From Streptomyces kronopolitis (GTDB taxonomy: Bacteria; Actinomycetota; Actinomycetes; Streptomycetales; Streptomycetaceae): DNA of 64,000 nucleotides. Positions 1 through 7,577 of this stretch are shown here, one piece after another. The first letter of the stretch is position 1; each line of letters opens with the position of its first letter. Where the stretch lies: contig NZ_BMND01000004.1 of assembly GCF_014646275.1 (NCBI RefSeq), positions 149,040 through 213,039 of the forward strand. The letters are read 5' to 3'. Position numbers and translations under genes: made by a program. Under the pieces are notes generated by a model. The model saw only the letters and a program-made list of their open reading frames with translations, did not search any database and had not been told where the DNA came from.

Positions 1-430
1 ACACATGATAGATACAACAGGTATACGTGCGAAACCCGGTCCGCGATGCGGACACGAACCACGCCCCAACGAGGTACATCTCACGGCGGACCGGGCCGGT
101 GCGCCTCCGCCCTCCTCCGCGCTGAACGGGGGCGCCTGCCTTCCCTCCCAGGACCGCACCCGGGCCGGTGCGGATGTCCTGGTCAGCGCCCCGGCCGCGG
201 CCCGCCGTCCGCGCGGCGACCGAGGTGCCCACCGTGAGCGGCGGACGGTAGACGCCATTCCGCTTTCTCCCGGCGGGCCCGGCCCCGCCGGACGGCAGAC
301 CACAGGCTGATGCCCTGTCCCCCTCAGGTCTGACACGAGTCCGTACCTGCCGCGTACGAAGGAGCGCGCATCTCATGGGTGAATAGAGACAGGGAGCCGG
401 GGAGGCTCCGACAGCCAAGGGGAGTGGACC
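1..430. other. leading stretch without a convincing gene
   Basis: No reading frame here has a believable start, ribosome site and protein-like composition. The last part is the leader of the small exported peptide that starts at 431. No strong hairpin or repeat was seen. Confidence 0.5.
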
Positions 431-607
431 ATGCAGCCCAGGACGAGCGCCGGCCGCCGTACGCGGAACACCGTCGTGGTGGCCCTGATCGTGGCCGGCC
501 TGTGGGCCGGCGTCACCCTGACCCGCGGCGCCGCCCGCGCCGAGGAGTCAGGCACCAACGGCCCGGTGGGGCACTTCAGCCGCGCGGTCCAGCTCATCCA
601 CGGCTGA
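431..607 (+). CDS. small exported or membrane-anchored peptide, 58 aa
   Basis: This 58-residue frame starts ATG at 431 with a purine-rich ribosome site (AAGGGGAG) about 6-10 bases upstream. An Arg-rich N-terminus (RRTR) is followed by a hydrophobic stretch of about 17 residues (VVVALIVAGLWAGVTL), then an ARAEE segment that could be a signal peptidase region. The short mature part, about 20 residues, ends in HFSRAVQLIHG. It would be either secreted or held by one membrane helix. It stands alone, convergent with the VOC gene. I do not recognise a family; it could also be chance coding, but the signal-peptide architecture argues for a real gene. Confidence 0.55.
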   Translation: MQPRTSAGRRTRNTVVVALIVAGLWAGVTLTRGAARAEESGTNGPVGHFSRAVQLIHG

Positions 608-627
608 CCACCGGCCCGTAGTGCTCG

Positions 628-1041
628 CTACACCGTCCGCGGCTCCCCGCGATAGGTCCCGAACGACCAGCGGTTGCCCTCGGGATCGCGGGCACCGAAG
701 CCCCGTGAGCCGTAGTCGGTGACGGCCGGCTCATCGGTGATCTCCGCACCGGCCGCGGTGGCGCGGGCGTACAACTCGTCGGGCCGGTCGGTGACGACAT
801 AGGCCCCGAAGGTCCCCGGCCGCAGCGGCCAGTGGTCGTCCTGCTCGTCCCGGACGGAGCCGAGCATGATGCCACCGCCCTCCGGCCAGGAGAGCTGGGC
901 GTGCTCGATGCGCCCGCCCTCGCCGGGGATGACCACGGTCTCCTCAAAGCCGAACGCGTCGACCAGGAACCGGATCAGCGCGCGGGCGTCGCGGGCCCGC
1001 AGCGTCGGCCATACCTGGGGTGCGGGGGTGGTGTCGGACAT
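628..1041 (-). CDS. VOC (glyoxalase/bleomycin-resistance fold) family protein, 137 aa
   Basis: A single vicinal-oxygen-chelate module of typical length. The N-terminal half carries ARDARALIRFLVDAFGFEE, the usual first beta-alpha unit. The C-terminal half ends with DPEGNRWSFGTY, where the Glu is the usual metal-ligand position. Members act as glyoxalases, dioxygenases or binding proteins; nothing here identifies the substrate. The gene is monocistronic, convergent with the small peptide gene, with a parS site upstream of its start. The family call is firm and the function is open. Confidence 0.85.
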   Translation of the reverse strand: MSDTTPAPQVWPTLRARDARALIRFLVDAFGFEETVVIPGEGGRIEHAQLSWPEGGGIMLGSVRDEQDDHWPLRPGTFGAYVVTDRPDELYARATAAGAEITDEPAVTDYGSRGFGARDPEGNRWSFGTYRGEPRTV

Positions 1042-1192
1042 GGTCGCCGGACCTCCTGCCTCGGACGGGCGGCCATCGATGAGCCGCTGCCCTCAGCTTC
1101 CCCGCCGCACCCCCGGGCCGGGACCTTTCGGAATTCCTCGGCGAGCCTTCCGCGGACGCGCCTCCGCGGGGCCTGGACGGGGCCCGGACGGC

Positions 1193-1206
1193 GTTTCACG
1201 TGAAAC
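1193..1206. other. parS partitioning site 1
   Basis: Exact palindrome GTTTCACGTGAAAC, the 14-bp parS consensus bound by ParB in Streptomyces. It lies between the VOC gene and the bkdC end. Function is inferred from the exact match. Confidence 0.85.
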
Positions 1207-1239
1207 ACCGCATCGCACCGCCCGGCCCCGCGTCCCGGC

Positions 1240-2715
1240 TCATCCCCAGGTGATCAGCCGCTTCGGCCGTTCCAGCACCGCGGCGACATCGGCGAGCAGC
1301 TTGGAGCCCAGCTCACCGTCGATGAGGCGGTGGTCGAAGGACAGCGCGAGGGTGGTCACCTGACGCGCCTTCACCTTGCCCTTGTGGACCCACGGCTGGA
1401 GCTTGACCGCGCCGAAGGCCAGGATCGCCGACTCCCCCGGGTTGAGGATGGGCGTACCGGTGTCGACGCCGAAGACGCCGACGTTGGTGATGGTGACCGT
1501 GCCGCCGGACATCGCCGCCGGGGAGGTCTTGCCGTCGCGCGCGGTGGCGACCAGGTCACCCAGCTCCGCGGCCAGCTCGGGGAGCGTCTTGGATCCGGCG
1601 TCCTTGATGTTCGGGACGATCAGCCCGCGCGGAGTGGCCGCCGCGATCCCGAGATTGACGTCGTCCTTGTAGACGATCTCCTGGTTCACCTCGTCCCAGG
1701 CCGCGTTGACCTCCGGGTGGCGCCGCAGAGCGACCAGGAAGGCCTTGGCGACGAGCAGCAGGGGGTTGACCCGCAGCCCCGCCATGTCCGGGTCCTGCTT
1801 GAGTTCCTGGACGAGCTTCATCGTGCGGGTCACATCGACGGTGATGAACTCCGTGACGTGCGGCGCGGTGAAGGCACTGGCGACCATCGCCTGCGCGGTG
1901 GCCTTGCGGACGCCCTTGACCGGCACCCGCCGCTCGCCGCCGCCGGCCGGGACCGCCGCCGGAGCCACCGCCACCGGCGCGGGGGCGGCCGCCGCGGACG
2001 CCGCCGCTGCCGGCGCCGCGGCGGCGTGCACGTCCTCGCGGGTGATGATGCCGTCCGGCCCGGTCGGCGCGATCGTCGCCAGGTCGATGCCGAGGTCCTT
2101 GGCGAGCTTGCGCACCGGCGGCTTGGCCAGCGGACGGCCGGCGGTGGGCACCGCACCCGCGGCCGGGGCCGCGGGAGCGGGAGGTGCGGCAGGCACGGGC
2201 ACCGGGGTGACCGCCGGGGCGGGCGCGGCCCGCCCGTTCAGCTCCGCCTGGAGCGCGGCGCCCGCGGCCTCCGGCTGGGCCGGCACCGCGGGCTGCTTGC
2301 GCGCCCGGCGCTTGGTCGAGGACGGCGCGGCGCCGTAGCCGACCAGCACCGCCTGACGGCCCTGCGGCTCGGCGTCCTCCTCGGCGGACGGCGCGGGCTG
2401 CTGCGGGGCGTCCGCCGCCGGGGCCGCGGCGGGCCCCGCTCCGGGGTCGGTGTCCACCGAGATGATGACGGTGCCGACATCGACGGTGACGCCCTCGCCG
2501 AAGTTCAGCTCGTGCACCACCCCGTCGTAGGGGATGGGCAGTTCGACGGCTGCCTTGGCGGTCTCGACCTCACAGACGACCTGGCCGTCGGCGACCGTGT
2601 CGCCCGGCTGGACGTACCACTTGAGGATCTCGGCCTCGGTGAGGCCCTCGCCCACGTCGGGCATCTTGAACTCGCGGAAGCGCTGAGCGCGGGCGGGACT
2701 TGCAGTCATGGTCAC
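1240..2715 (-). CDS. bkdC: branched-chain 2-oxoacid dehydrogenase E2 (dihydrolipoamide acyltransferase), 491 aa
   Basis: This is the acyltransferase core of the complex that turns branched-chain 2-oxoacids into the acyl-CoAs used as branched fatty-acid and polyketide starters. An N-terminal lipoyl domain has its lipoylated Lys in VETAKAAVELP (about residue 54). A long Ala/Pro linker follows, then a peripheral-subunit-binding domain (VRKLAKDLGIDLATIAPTG), and a C-terminal catalytic domain ending in SFDHRLIDGELG. A GAGGAG ribosome site lies 5 bases before GTG at 2715; an in-frame ATG at 2709 is the alternative. It is the last gene of a bkdA-bkdB-bkdC operon, 17 bp after bkdB. No E3 is encoded nearby. 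The linker is lengthened by low-complexity Ala/Pro. Confidence 0.95.
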   Translation of the reverse strand: MTMTASPARAQRFREFKMPDVGEGLTEAEILKWYVQPGDTVADGQVVCEVETAKAAVELPIPYDGVVHELNFGEGVTVDVGTVIISVDTDPGAGPAAAPAADAPQQPAPSAEEDAEPQGRQAVLVGYGAAPSSTKRRARKQPAVPAQPEAAGAALQAELNGRAAPAPAVTPVPVPAAPPAPAAPAAGAVPTAGRPLAKPPVRKLAKDLGIDLATIAPTGPDGIITREDVHAAAAPAAAASAAAAPAPVAVAPAAVPAGGGERRVPVKGVRKATAQAMVASAFTAPHVTEFITVDVTRTMKLVQELKQDPDMAGLRVNPLLLVAKAFLVALRRHPEVNAAWDEVNQEIVYKDDVNLGIAAATPRGLIVPNIKDAGSKTLPELAAELGDLVATARDGKTSPAAMSGGTVTITNVGVFGVDTGTPILNPGESAILAFGAVKLQPWVHKGKVKARQVTTLALSFDHRLIDGELGSKLLADVAAVLERPKRLITWG

Positions 2716-2732
2716 GAACTCTCCTCAAACCC

Positions 2733-3716
2733 TCAGTACGCCAACGCACGGTCAACGGCGTCGAGCACCCGGTCCAGCCCCGGAAGGTACTCGTCCTCCA
2801 GACGGGAGGGCGGATACGGGGAGTGGAAACCGCCGACCCGCAGGACCGGAGCCTCCAGGTGGTAGAAGCACCGCTCGGTGATCCGGGCGGCGATCTCCGC
2901 ACCCGCGCCGAAGAAGACCGGGGCCTCGTGGACGACGACCAGCCGGCCGGTCTTCTCCACCGACGACTGCACGGTGTCGAAGTCGATCGGGGAGAGCGAG
3001 CGCAGGTCGACGACCTCGACCGACTTGCCCTCCTCCGCCGCGACCTTGGCGACGTCCAGGCAGACCTTCACCATCGGGCCGTAGGCGGCCAGCGTGAGGT
3101 CGCCGCCGCTCTGCGCGATCCGGGCCTTGTGCAGCGGGTCCGGGATCGACTCGGTGTCCAGCCGCGACTTGTCGTGGTAGCGGCGCTTGGGCTCGAAGTA
3201 GATGACCGGGTCGTCACCGGCGATGGCCTGCTGGAGCATCCAGTAGGCATCCGTGGAGTTCGAGGGAGTGACGATCTTGAGGCCCGCGACATGCGCGAAC
3301 AGCGCCTCGGGGGACTCGGAGTGGTGCTCGACCGCGCCGATGCCGCCCGCGTAGGGGATGCGGATGACGACCGGCACCTTGACCTTGCCCAGCGCGCGGG
3401 CGTGCATCTTCGCGAGCTGGGTGACGATCTGGTCGTAGGCGGGGAAGACGAAGCCGTCGAACTGGATCTCCACGACCGGCCGGTAGCCGCGCAGGGCCAT
3501 GCCGATCGCGGTGCCGACGATGCCGGACTCGGCGAGCGGGGTGTCGATCACCCGGTCGTCGCCGAAGTCCTTCTGCAGGCCGTCGGTGACGCGGAAGACG
3601 CCGCCGAGCTTGCCCACGTCCTCGCCCATGACGAGGACCTTGGGGTCGGCCTCCATGGAGGCCCGCAGCGACTCGTTGATCGCCTTGGCGATGGTGATCT
3701 TCTCGAAGACGGCCAT
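2733..3716 (-). CDS. bkdB: branched-chain 2-oxoacid dehydrogenase E1 beta subunit, 327 aa
   Basis: Beta half of the thiamine-diphosphate decarboxylase of the BCDH complex. Visible signatures are GEDVGKLGGVFRVTDGL near the N-terminus, the transketolase-type pyrimidine-domain segment with EHHSESPEA, and a C-terminal transketolase domain (VVDLRSLSPIDFDTV, VVVHEAP). The length is typical. It starts ATG at 3716, two bases after the bkdA stop, so the two E1 subunits are almost certainly co-translated. Residue similarity to the second E1 beta in this window (20180-21214) is clear across the whole length. Confidence 0.95.
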   Translation of the reverse strand: MAVFEKITIAKAINESLRASMEADPKVLVMGEDVGKLGGVFRVTDGLQKDFGDDRVIDTPLAESGIVGTAIGMALRGYRPVVEIQFDGFVFPAYDQIVTQLAKMHARALGKVKVPVVIRIPYAGGIGAVEHHSESPEALFAHVAGLKIVTPSNSTDAYWMLQQAIAGDDPVIYFEPKRRYHDKSRLDTESIPDPLHKARIAQSGGDLTLAAYGPMVKVCLDVAKVAAEEGKSVEVVDLRSLSPIDFDTVQSSVEKTGRLVVVHEAPVFFGAGAEIAARITERCFYHLEAPVLRVGGFHSPYPPSRLEDEYLPGLDRVLDAVDRALAY

Positions 3717-3718
3717 GG

Positions 3719-4936
3719 TCAGTTCCCCTCCGCGGCGGCGTCGGCATCGACGAACGACGCCTGGTAGGCGGCGAACTGCGCGCGCTCCTCGTCGACGAGC
3801 GCGTGCCCGTCGGCATAGACATTCTCGAAGATGGCCATGTCGTCCGGGTCGGGCATGGCACGCACCGCGTCGCGCACCCGCTTGCCGAGGGCGTCGCTCT
3901 CCTCGTCGATCGAGGCGAGGTAGGCCGCGTCGACGATGCCCTCGGACTCCAGGTACGTCCGCAGCCGCAGGATCGGGTCCTTGGCCTCCCAGGCCGCCCG
4001 CTCCTCGTCCTCCCGGTACTTCGTCGGGTCGTCGGAGGTGGTGTGGGCACCCATGCGGTAGGTGAACGCCTCGATGAGCATCGGGCCTTGGCCGGTGCGG
4101 GCCCGCTCCAGCGCCGCCCGGGTCACCGCCAGACAGGCCAGCACGTCATTGCCGTCGACCCGCACACCGGGGAATCCGAAGCCGCGGGCGCGCTGGTAGA
4201 GCGGCACCCGGGTCTGCTTCTCGGTGGGCTCGGAAATCGCCCACTGGTTGTTCTGGCAGAAGAACACGACCGGGGCGTTGTAGACCGCGGAGAAGGTGAA
4301 GGATTCGGCGACATCTCCCTGGCTGGAGGCACCGTCACCGAAATACGCGATGACCGCGGAATCCGCGCCGTCCTTCTGCACCCCCATCGCATAGCCGGTC
4401 GCGTGCAGCGTCTGCGAACCGATGACGATGGTGTAGAGGTGGAAGTTGTTGGTGTTGGGATCCCAGCCGCCGTGATTGACGCCGCGGAACATGCCCAGCA
4501 GATTCGTCGGGTCGACGCCGCGGCACCATGCCACGCCGTGCTCGCGGTAGGTCGGGAAGACGTAGTCGTCGTCGCGCAGCGCGCGGCCGGAGCCGATCTG
4601 GGCGGCCTCCTGGCCCAGCAGCGAGGCCCACAGGCCCAGCTCGCCCTGGCGCTGGAGGGTGGTCGCCTCGGCGTCGAACTTCCGCGTCAGCACCATGTCG
4701 CGGTAGAGACCGCGCAGCTCGTCGGGGGACAGGTCGATCGAGTAATCGGGGTGCTCGACCCGCTCCCCTTCGGGGGTCAGCAGTTGTACGAGCTGATCCT
4801 GCTCCGCCTGCTCGGTCCGGCCGGAATTCCGGGCCCGGTCCGGGGACGCCTTCTTGGCCGGCGTCGCCTTTTTGGCGGCGGTGCGCTTGCTGCTGCCGCG
4901 GGTGTTTTTCCGCTGCGCAGTGCCTTCCACGGTCAC
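3719..4936 (-). CDS. bkdA: branched-chain 2-oxoacid dehydrogenase E1 alpha subunit, 405 aa
   Basis: This subunit carries the thiamine-diphosphate-binding motif: GDGASSQGDVAE followed about 30 residues later by QNNQWAI. The phosphorylation-loop region (YRMGAHTTSDDPTKYR) is also present. I place the start at GTG 4936, six bases after GGAGGAG; the open frame extends upstream but lacks a ribosome site. The first 35 residues are unusual for the family: a Lys/Arg/Ala/Thr-rich tail (KRTAAKKATPAKKASPDR) resembling histone-H1-like sequences. First gene of the operon, with a palindromic candidate operator upstream. Confidence 0.93.
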   Translation of the reverse strand: MTVEGTAQRKNTRGSSKRTAAKKATPAKKASPDRARNSGRTEQAEQDQLVQLLTPEGERVEHPDYSIDLSPDELRGLYRDMVLTRKFDAEATTLQRQGELGLWASLLGQEAAQIGSGRALRDDDYVFPTYREHGVAWCRGVDPTNLLGMFRGVNHGGWDPNTNNFHLYTIVIGSQTLHATGYAMGVQKDGADSAVIAYFGDGASSQGDVAESFTFSAVYNAPVVFFCQNNQWAISEPTEKQTRVPLYQRARGFGFPGVRVDGNDVLACLAVTRAALERARTGQGPMLIEAFTYRMGAHTTSDDPTKYREDEERAAWEAKDPILRLRTYLESEGIVDAAYLASIDEESDALGKRVRDAVRAMPDPDDMAIFENVYADGHALVDEERAQFAAYQASFVDADAAAEGN

Positions 4937-5126
4937 GTGCTGCTCCTCCGTCTGTCCGGCCCCCGGGGTCCGCCGGTGGCCGTATTGCGGCTCACCCGGT
5001 ATCCGATACGGCGCACGGGGTGTGTGCGATCGCGGCCCGGCTCCGGGTGGAACAAAGCTCCCGGACAGTGGCCTGCTCATTGCACGTTACCCATTGTCAA
5101 AGCCGAAGTGGAAACGGCGCTGACCT

Positions 5127-5157
5127 GCGATTTTGCTTGGATTTCCAAGTAAATCGC
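5127..5157. promoter_or_regulatory. 31-bp imperfect palindrome in the bkd / response-regulator divergent region
   Basis: Outer arms GCGATTT and AAATCGC flank an inner perfect palindrome, CTTGGA-TT-TCCAAG (5136-5149). A third half-like CTTGGA lies at 5163-5168. It is the only strong dyad in the 310-bp gap (4937-5246) between bkdA and the response-regulator gene, and it is AT-richer than its surroundings. It is most simply an operator for bkd, for the regulator gene, or both. The binding protein is not known from sequence; the Lrp regulator at 22632 is a candidate. Confidence 0.5.
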
Positions 5158-5246
5158 TAAGGCTTGGAACAACTCCTGGTCACAGCGTTGCAGGCCGCCG
5201 GGACAACGGCACGTTATATCGGTGACCTGGAGCACGGGAAGACTTG

Positions 5247-5924
5247 ATGTGTGAGACTGGGGTGGTGCGCGAAGACGGAAAAATCACGGTATTCCTGCTC
5301 GATGACCACGAAGTTGTCCGGCGCGGCGTCCACGAAATGCTCTCGGTCGAGGACGACATCGAGGTGGTGGGCGAGGCGGGTACGGCGGCAGATGCCCTGG
5401 TCAGGATCCCGGCGACCCGCCCGGACGTGGCGGTGCTCGACGTCCGGCTGCCCGACGGGAGCGGTGTCGAGGTCTGTCGCGAGATCCGTTCACAGGATGA
5501 GGACATCAAATGCCTGATGCTCACCTCGTTCGCGGATGACGAGGCCCTTTTCGATGCGATTATGGCCGGTGCGTCAGGATATGTCCTCAAGGCCATTCGG
5601 GGCAACGAACTCCTCTCCGCGGTGCGCGACGTGGCGGCCGGCAAGTCCCTGCTCGACCCCGTGGCCACCGCCCGGGTGCTGGAGCGGCTGCGCGACGGCA
5701 GCACCACCAAGGGCGACGACCGGCTGGCGAGCCTCACCGACCAGGAGCGCCGGATCCTCGATCTGATCGGCGAGGGGCTGACCAATCGCGTGATCGGCGA
5801 GCGGCTGCATCTCGCCGAGAAAACGATCAAGAATTACGTCTCCTCCCTGCTGTCCAAGCTCGGCATGGAACGGCGCTCCCAGGCCGCCGCGTATGTCGCG
5901 CGCATGCAGGCGGAGCGGCACTGA
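5247..5924 (+). CDS. NarL/FixJ-type orphan response regulator, 225 aa
   Basis: A receiver domain at about residues 13-130 has acidic pocket LLDDHE (Asp19-Asp20), phospho-acceptor Asp65 in VLDVRLPDG, the switch Thr in MLTSF and the conserved Lys in YVLKAI. A LuxR-type helix-turn-helix follows (about 160-215) with LTDQERRILDLIGEGLTNR and the recognition helix ending KNYVSSLLSKLGM. The start is ATG 5247, five bases after GGGAAG; a TTG just upstream is possible. No histidine kinase gene is adjacent, so it is an orphan. It is divergent from bkdABC across a palindrome, which hints at a link to bkd, but its target is not determinable here. Confidence 0.9.
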   Translation: MCETGVVREDGKITVFLLDDHEVVRRGVHEMLSVEDDIEVVGEAGTAADALVRIPATRPDVAVLDVRLPDGSGVEVCREIRSQDEDIKCLMLTSFADDEALFDAIMAGASGYVLKAIRGNELLSAVRDVAAGKSLLDPVATARVLERLRDGSTTKGDDRLASLTDQERRILDLIGEGLTNRVIGERLHLAEKTIKNYVSSLLSKLGMERRSQAAAYVARMQAERH

Positions 5925-6045
5925 CGCCGCCCAACGCCGACAACGGACGCCTCGCCCGGCTCATGGCGATTCAGGACCATCGGCCCCGCAGCACGGGGCT
6001 GCTGGCCCCTACGTGCCGGTCACTCCGGCCGGGCAAGGTGGTCCC

Positions 6046-6462
6046 ATGCCCACCGACAACCACCGTGCCATCGAGCTGCTGAGCCGCACGCCGTACGGGC
6101 GCGTCTCCGCCAGTCGGCGGGCACTGCCCTTCACCACCGTCGCCCGGCACCTCGTCCTCGACGGACGGCTGGTGCTGCGGCTGCACCAGGGCTACGACTA
6201 CCACCAGGCCCTGGACGGCAGCGTGGTCTCCTACGAGGCCGACAACGTCAACAGCGGTGAGGACGAGACCTGGTCGGTGCAGTTCACCGGCACCGCCCGG
6301 GTCATCGAGCCCACCCCCGTCGAGCGGGAGCTCTTCGGCCGCCCGCCCCTGCTGGCCGACGGTGCCCCCTTCGCCCCGGTCTTCCTGCGCATCGAGCCGG
6401 AGTTCGTGACCCTGCACTGCCTCAGCGATGTGCCGGCCCTGCGGGGCGTGCACTCTGTGTGA
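6046..6462 (+). CDS. pyridoxamine 5'-phosphate oxidase-like flavin/F420-binding split-barrel protein, 138 aa
   Basis: The protein begins MPTDNHRAIELLSRTPYGRV and has the short split-barrel pattern seen in PNPOx-like proteins of actinobacteria: GRVSASRRALPF, then a strand with FTGTARVIEP near residue 85. Relatives bind FMN or F420 and act as small reductases or heme/stress proteins; substrate is unknown. The start was chosen at ATG 6046 because the family begins right at this helix and the upstream in-frame extension is non-conserved, proline-rich sequence overlapping the previous gene's end. Confidence 0.75.
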   Translation: MPTDNHRAIELLSRTPYGRVSASRRALPFTTVARHLVLDGRLVLRLHQGYDYHQALDGSVVSYEADNVNSGEDETWSVQFTGTARVIEPTPVERELFGRPPLLADGAPFAPVFLRIEPEFVTLHCLSDVPALRGVHSV

Positions 6463-6514
6463 GGCTTTCCGGCGCGCCCGCTCCGACGGATGCCGTTGAT
6501 CTAACATCTGGTGG

Positions 6515-7558
6515 GTGCTGCGCTCATCTGTAGTCCGGACGGCGGCGACGCCCGACAAAGACACCCTCGGAGTCCTGCTCCGCCACTACACCGGCGCCGG
6601 CGCGCCGCTGTCCTGTGAGCCCGTCGCCGAGGGCCTGCTCAACCACGGCTACTTCCTCGCCACCACCCGCGGCCGCTACTTCCTCAAGCACCACCTCGAC
6701 GGCGACCGCGCCGCCCTCACCCGCCAGCACCGCGCCACCCGCCGGCTCGCCGCGCTAGGCCTGCCGGTCGCACCGCCTCTCGCCGACGCCGACGGCCGCA
6801 CCGTCACCGTCCTCGACGGCCGCTGCTACGCCCTGCACCCCTGGGTCGTGGGCCGGCACCTCGACGGCGCGGCGCTGACCCGCGGCCAGTCCCGGCGGCT
6901 GGGCGCGCTGCTCGGGCTGGTCCACACCGCCCTGGAGCAGGTGATGGCCGACGAGCCGCCTCCGCCGCGGCCACCCGGCGCGGACGCCGGCGCCGACCCG
7001 GAGCGGACCGTCGAGACCATCGAGGAGCTGCTGGCGCTGGCCCGCGGCGCCCGCCCGCGCACCAGCTTCGACGAGCTCGCCGAGCACCGCCTGCTGGAGC
7101 GCCGGGCCCTGCTGGCCGAGCAGGCCCACCACCGCCCGCCGCCCGGCGCCGAGCCCCCGGCGGGCTGGGTGCACGGCGACTTCCACCCGCTGAACGTCCT
7201 CTACCGCGGCACGGAACCGACCGCGATCGTCGACTGGGACCGGCTGGGCGTCCAGCCGCGCGCCGAGGAGGCGGTCCGGGCCGCCGCGATCTTCTTCGTG
7301 CGGCCCTGCGGGACCCTGGACCTGGCCAAGGTCGCGGCGTACGCGGGCGCCTACCGCAGCGCCTGCGGGGCCGGCGCCGAGGAACTGGCCGCGGCCGTCC
7401 ACCGGGTGTGGTGGGAGCGGCTGAACGACTTCTGGATGCTGACCTGGCGCTACCAGCTCGGCGACCGCCGCACCGATCCCCAGTTCCCGGCGGCGGCCGC
7501 GCTGGCCGTGTGGTGGACCCGCGAATACCGGGCCGTACAAAACGCCTTCACCCGCTGA
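6515..7558 (+). CDS. aminoglycoside phosphotransferase (APH/ChoK-fold) family kinase, 347 aa
   Basis: A small-molecule kinase of the APH fold. The catalytic loop is WVHGDFHPLNVLY (Brenner motif HGDxxxxN, about residue 218) and the metal-binding motif is IVDWDRLG. The N-terminal lobe has GLLNHGYFLATTRGRYFLK, with Lys as the probable ATP contact. Homologues include homoserine kinase type II and choline kinase, as well as antibiotic kinases; the substrate cannot be told. The start is GTG 6515 with only a weak GGTGG nearby. A TAACAT hexamer sits just upstream, so a leaderless transcript is possible. It ends only 19 bp from the convergent kinase gene. Confidence 0.8.
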   Translation: MLRSSVVRTAATPDKDTLGVLLRHYTGAGAPLSCEPVAEGLLNHGYFLATTRGRYFLKHHLDGDRAALTRQHRATRRLAALGLPVAPPLADADGRTVTVLDGRCYALHPWVVGRHLDGAALTRGQSRRLGALLGLVHTALEQVMADEPPPPRPPGADAGADPERTVETIEELLALARGARPRTSFDELAEHRLLERRALLAEQAHHRPPPGAEPPAGWVHGDFHPLNVLYRGTEPTAIVDWDRLGVQPRAEEAVRAAAIFFVRPCGTLDLAKVAAYAGAYRSACGAGAEELAAAVHRVWWERLNDFWMLTWRYQLGDRRTDPQFPAAAALAVWWTREYRAVQNAFTR

Positions 7559-7577
7559 ACCGCGAGCGGGGCGCCGG

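Noticed and set aside
1330..2865. Long plus-strand frame opposite bkdC/bkdB
   Set aside because: Product is Arg/Gly/Asp-rich with no fold; it is a GC-bias shadow of the real minus-strand genes.
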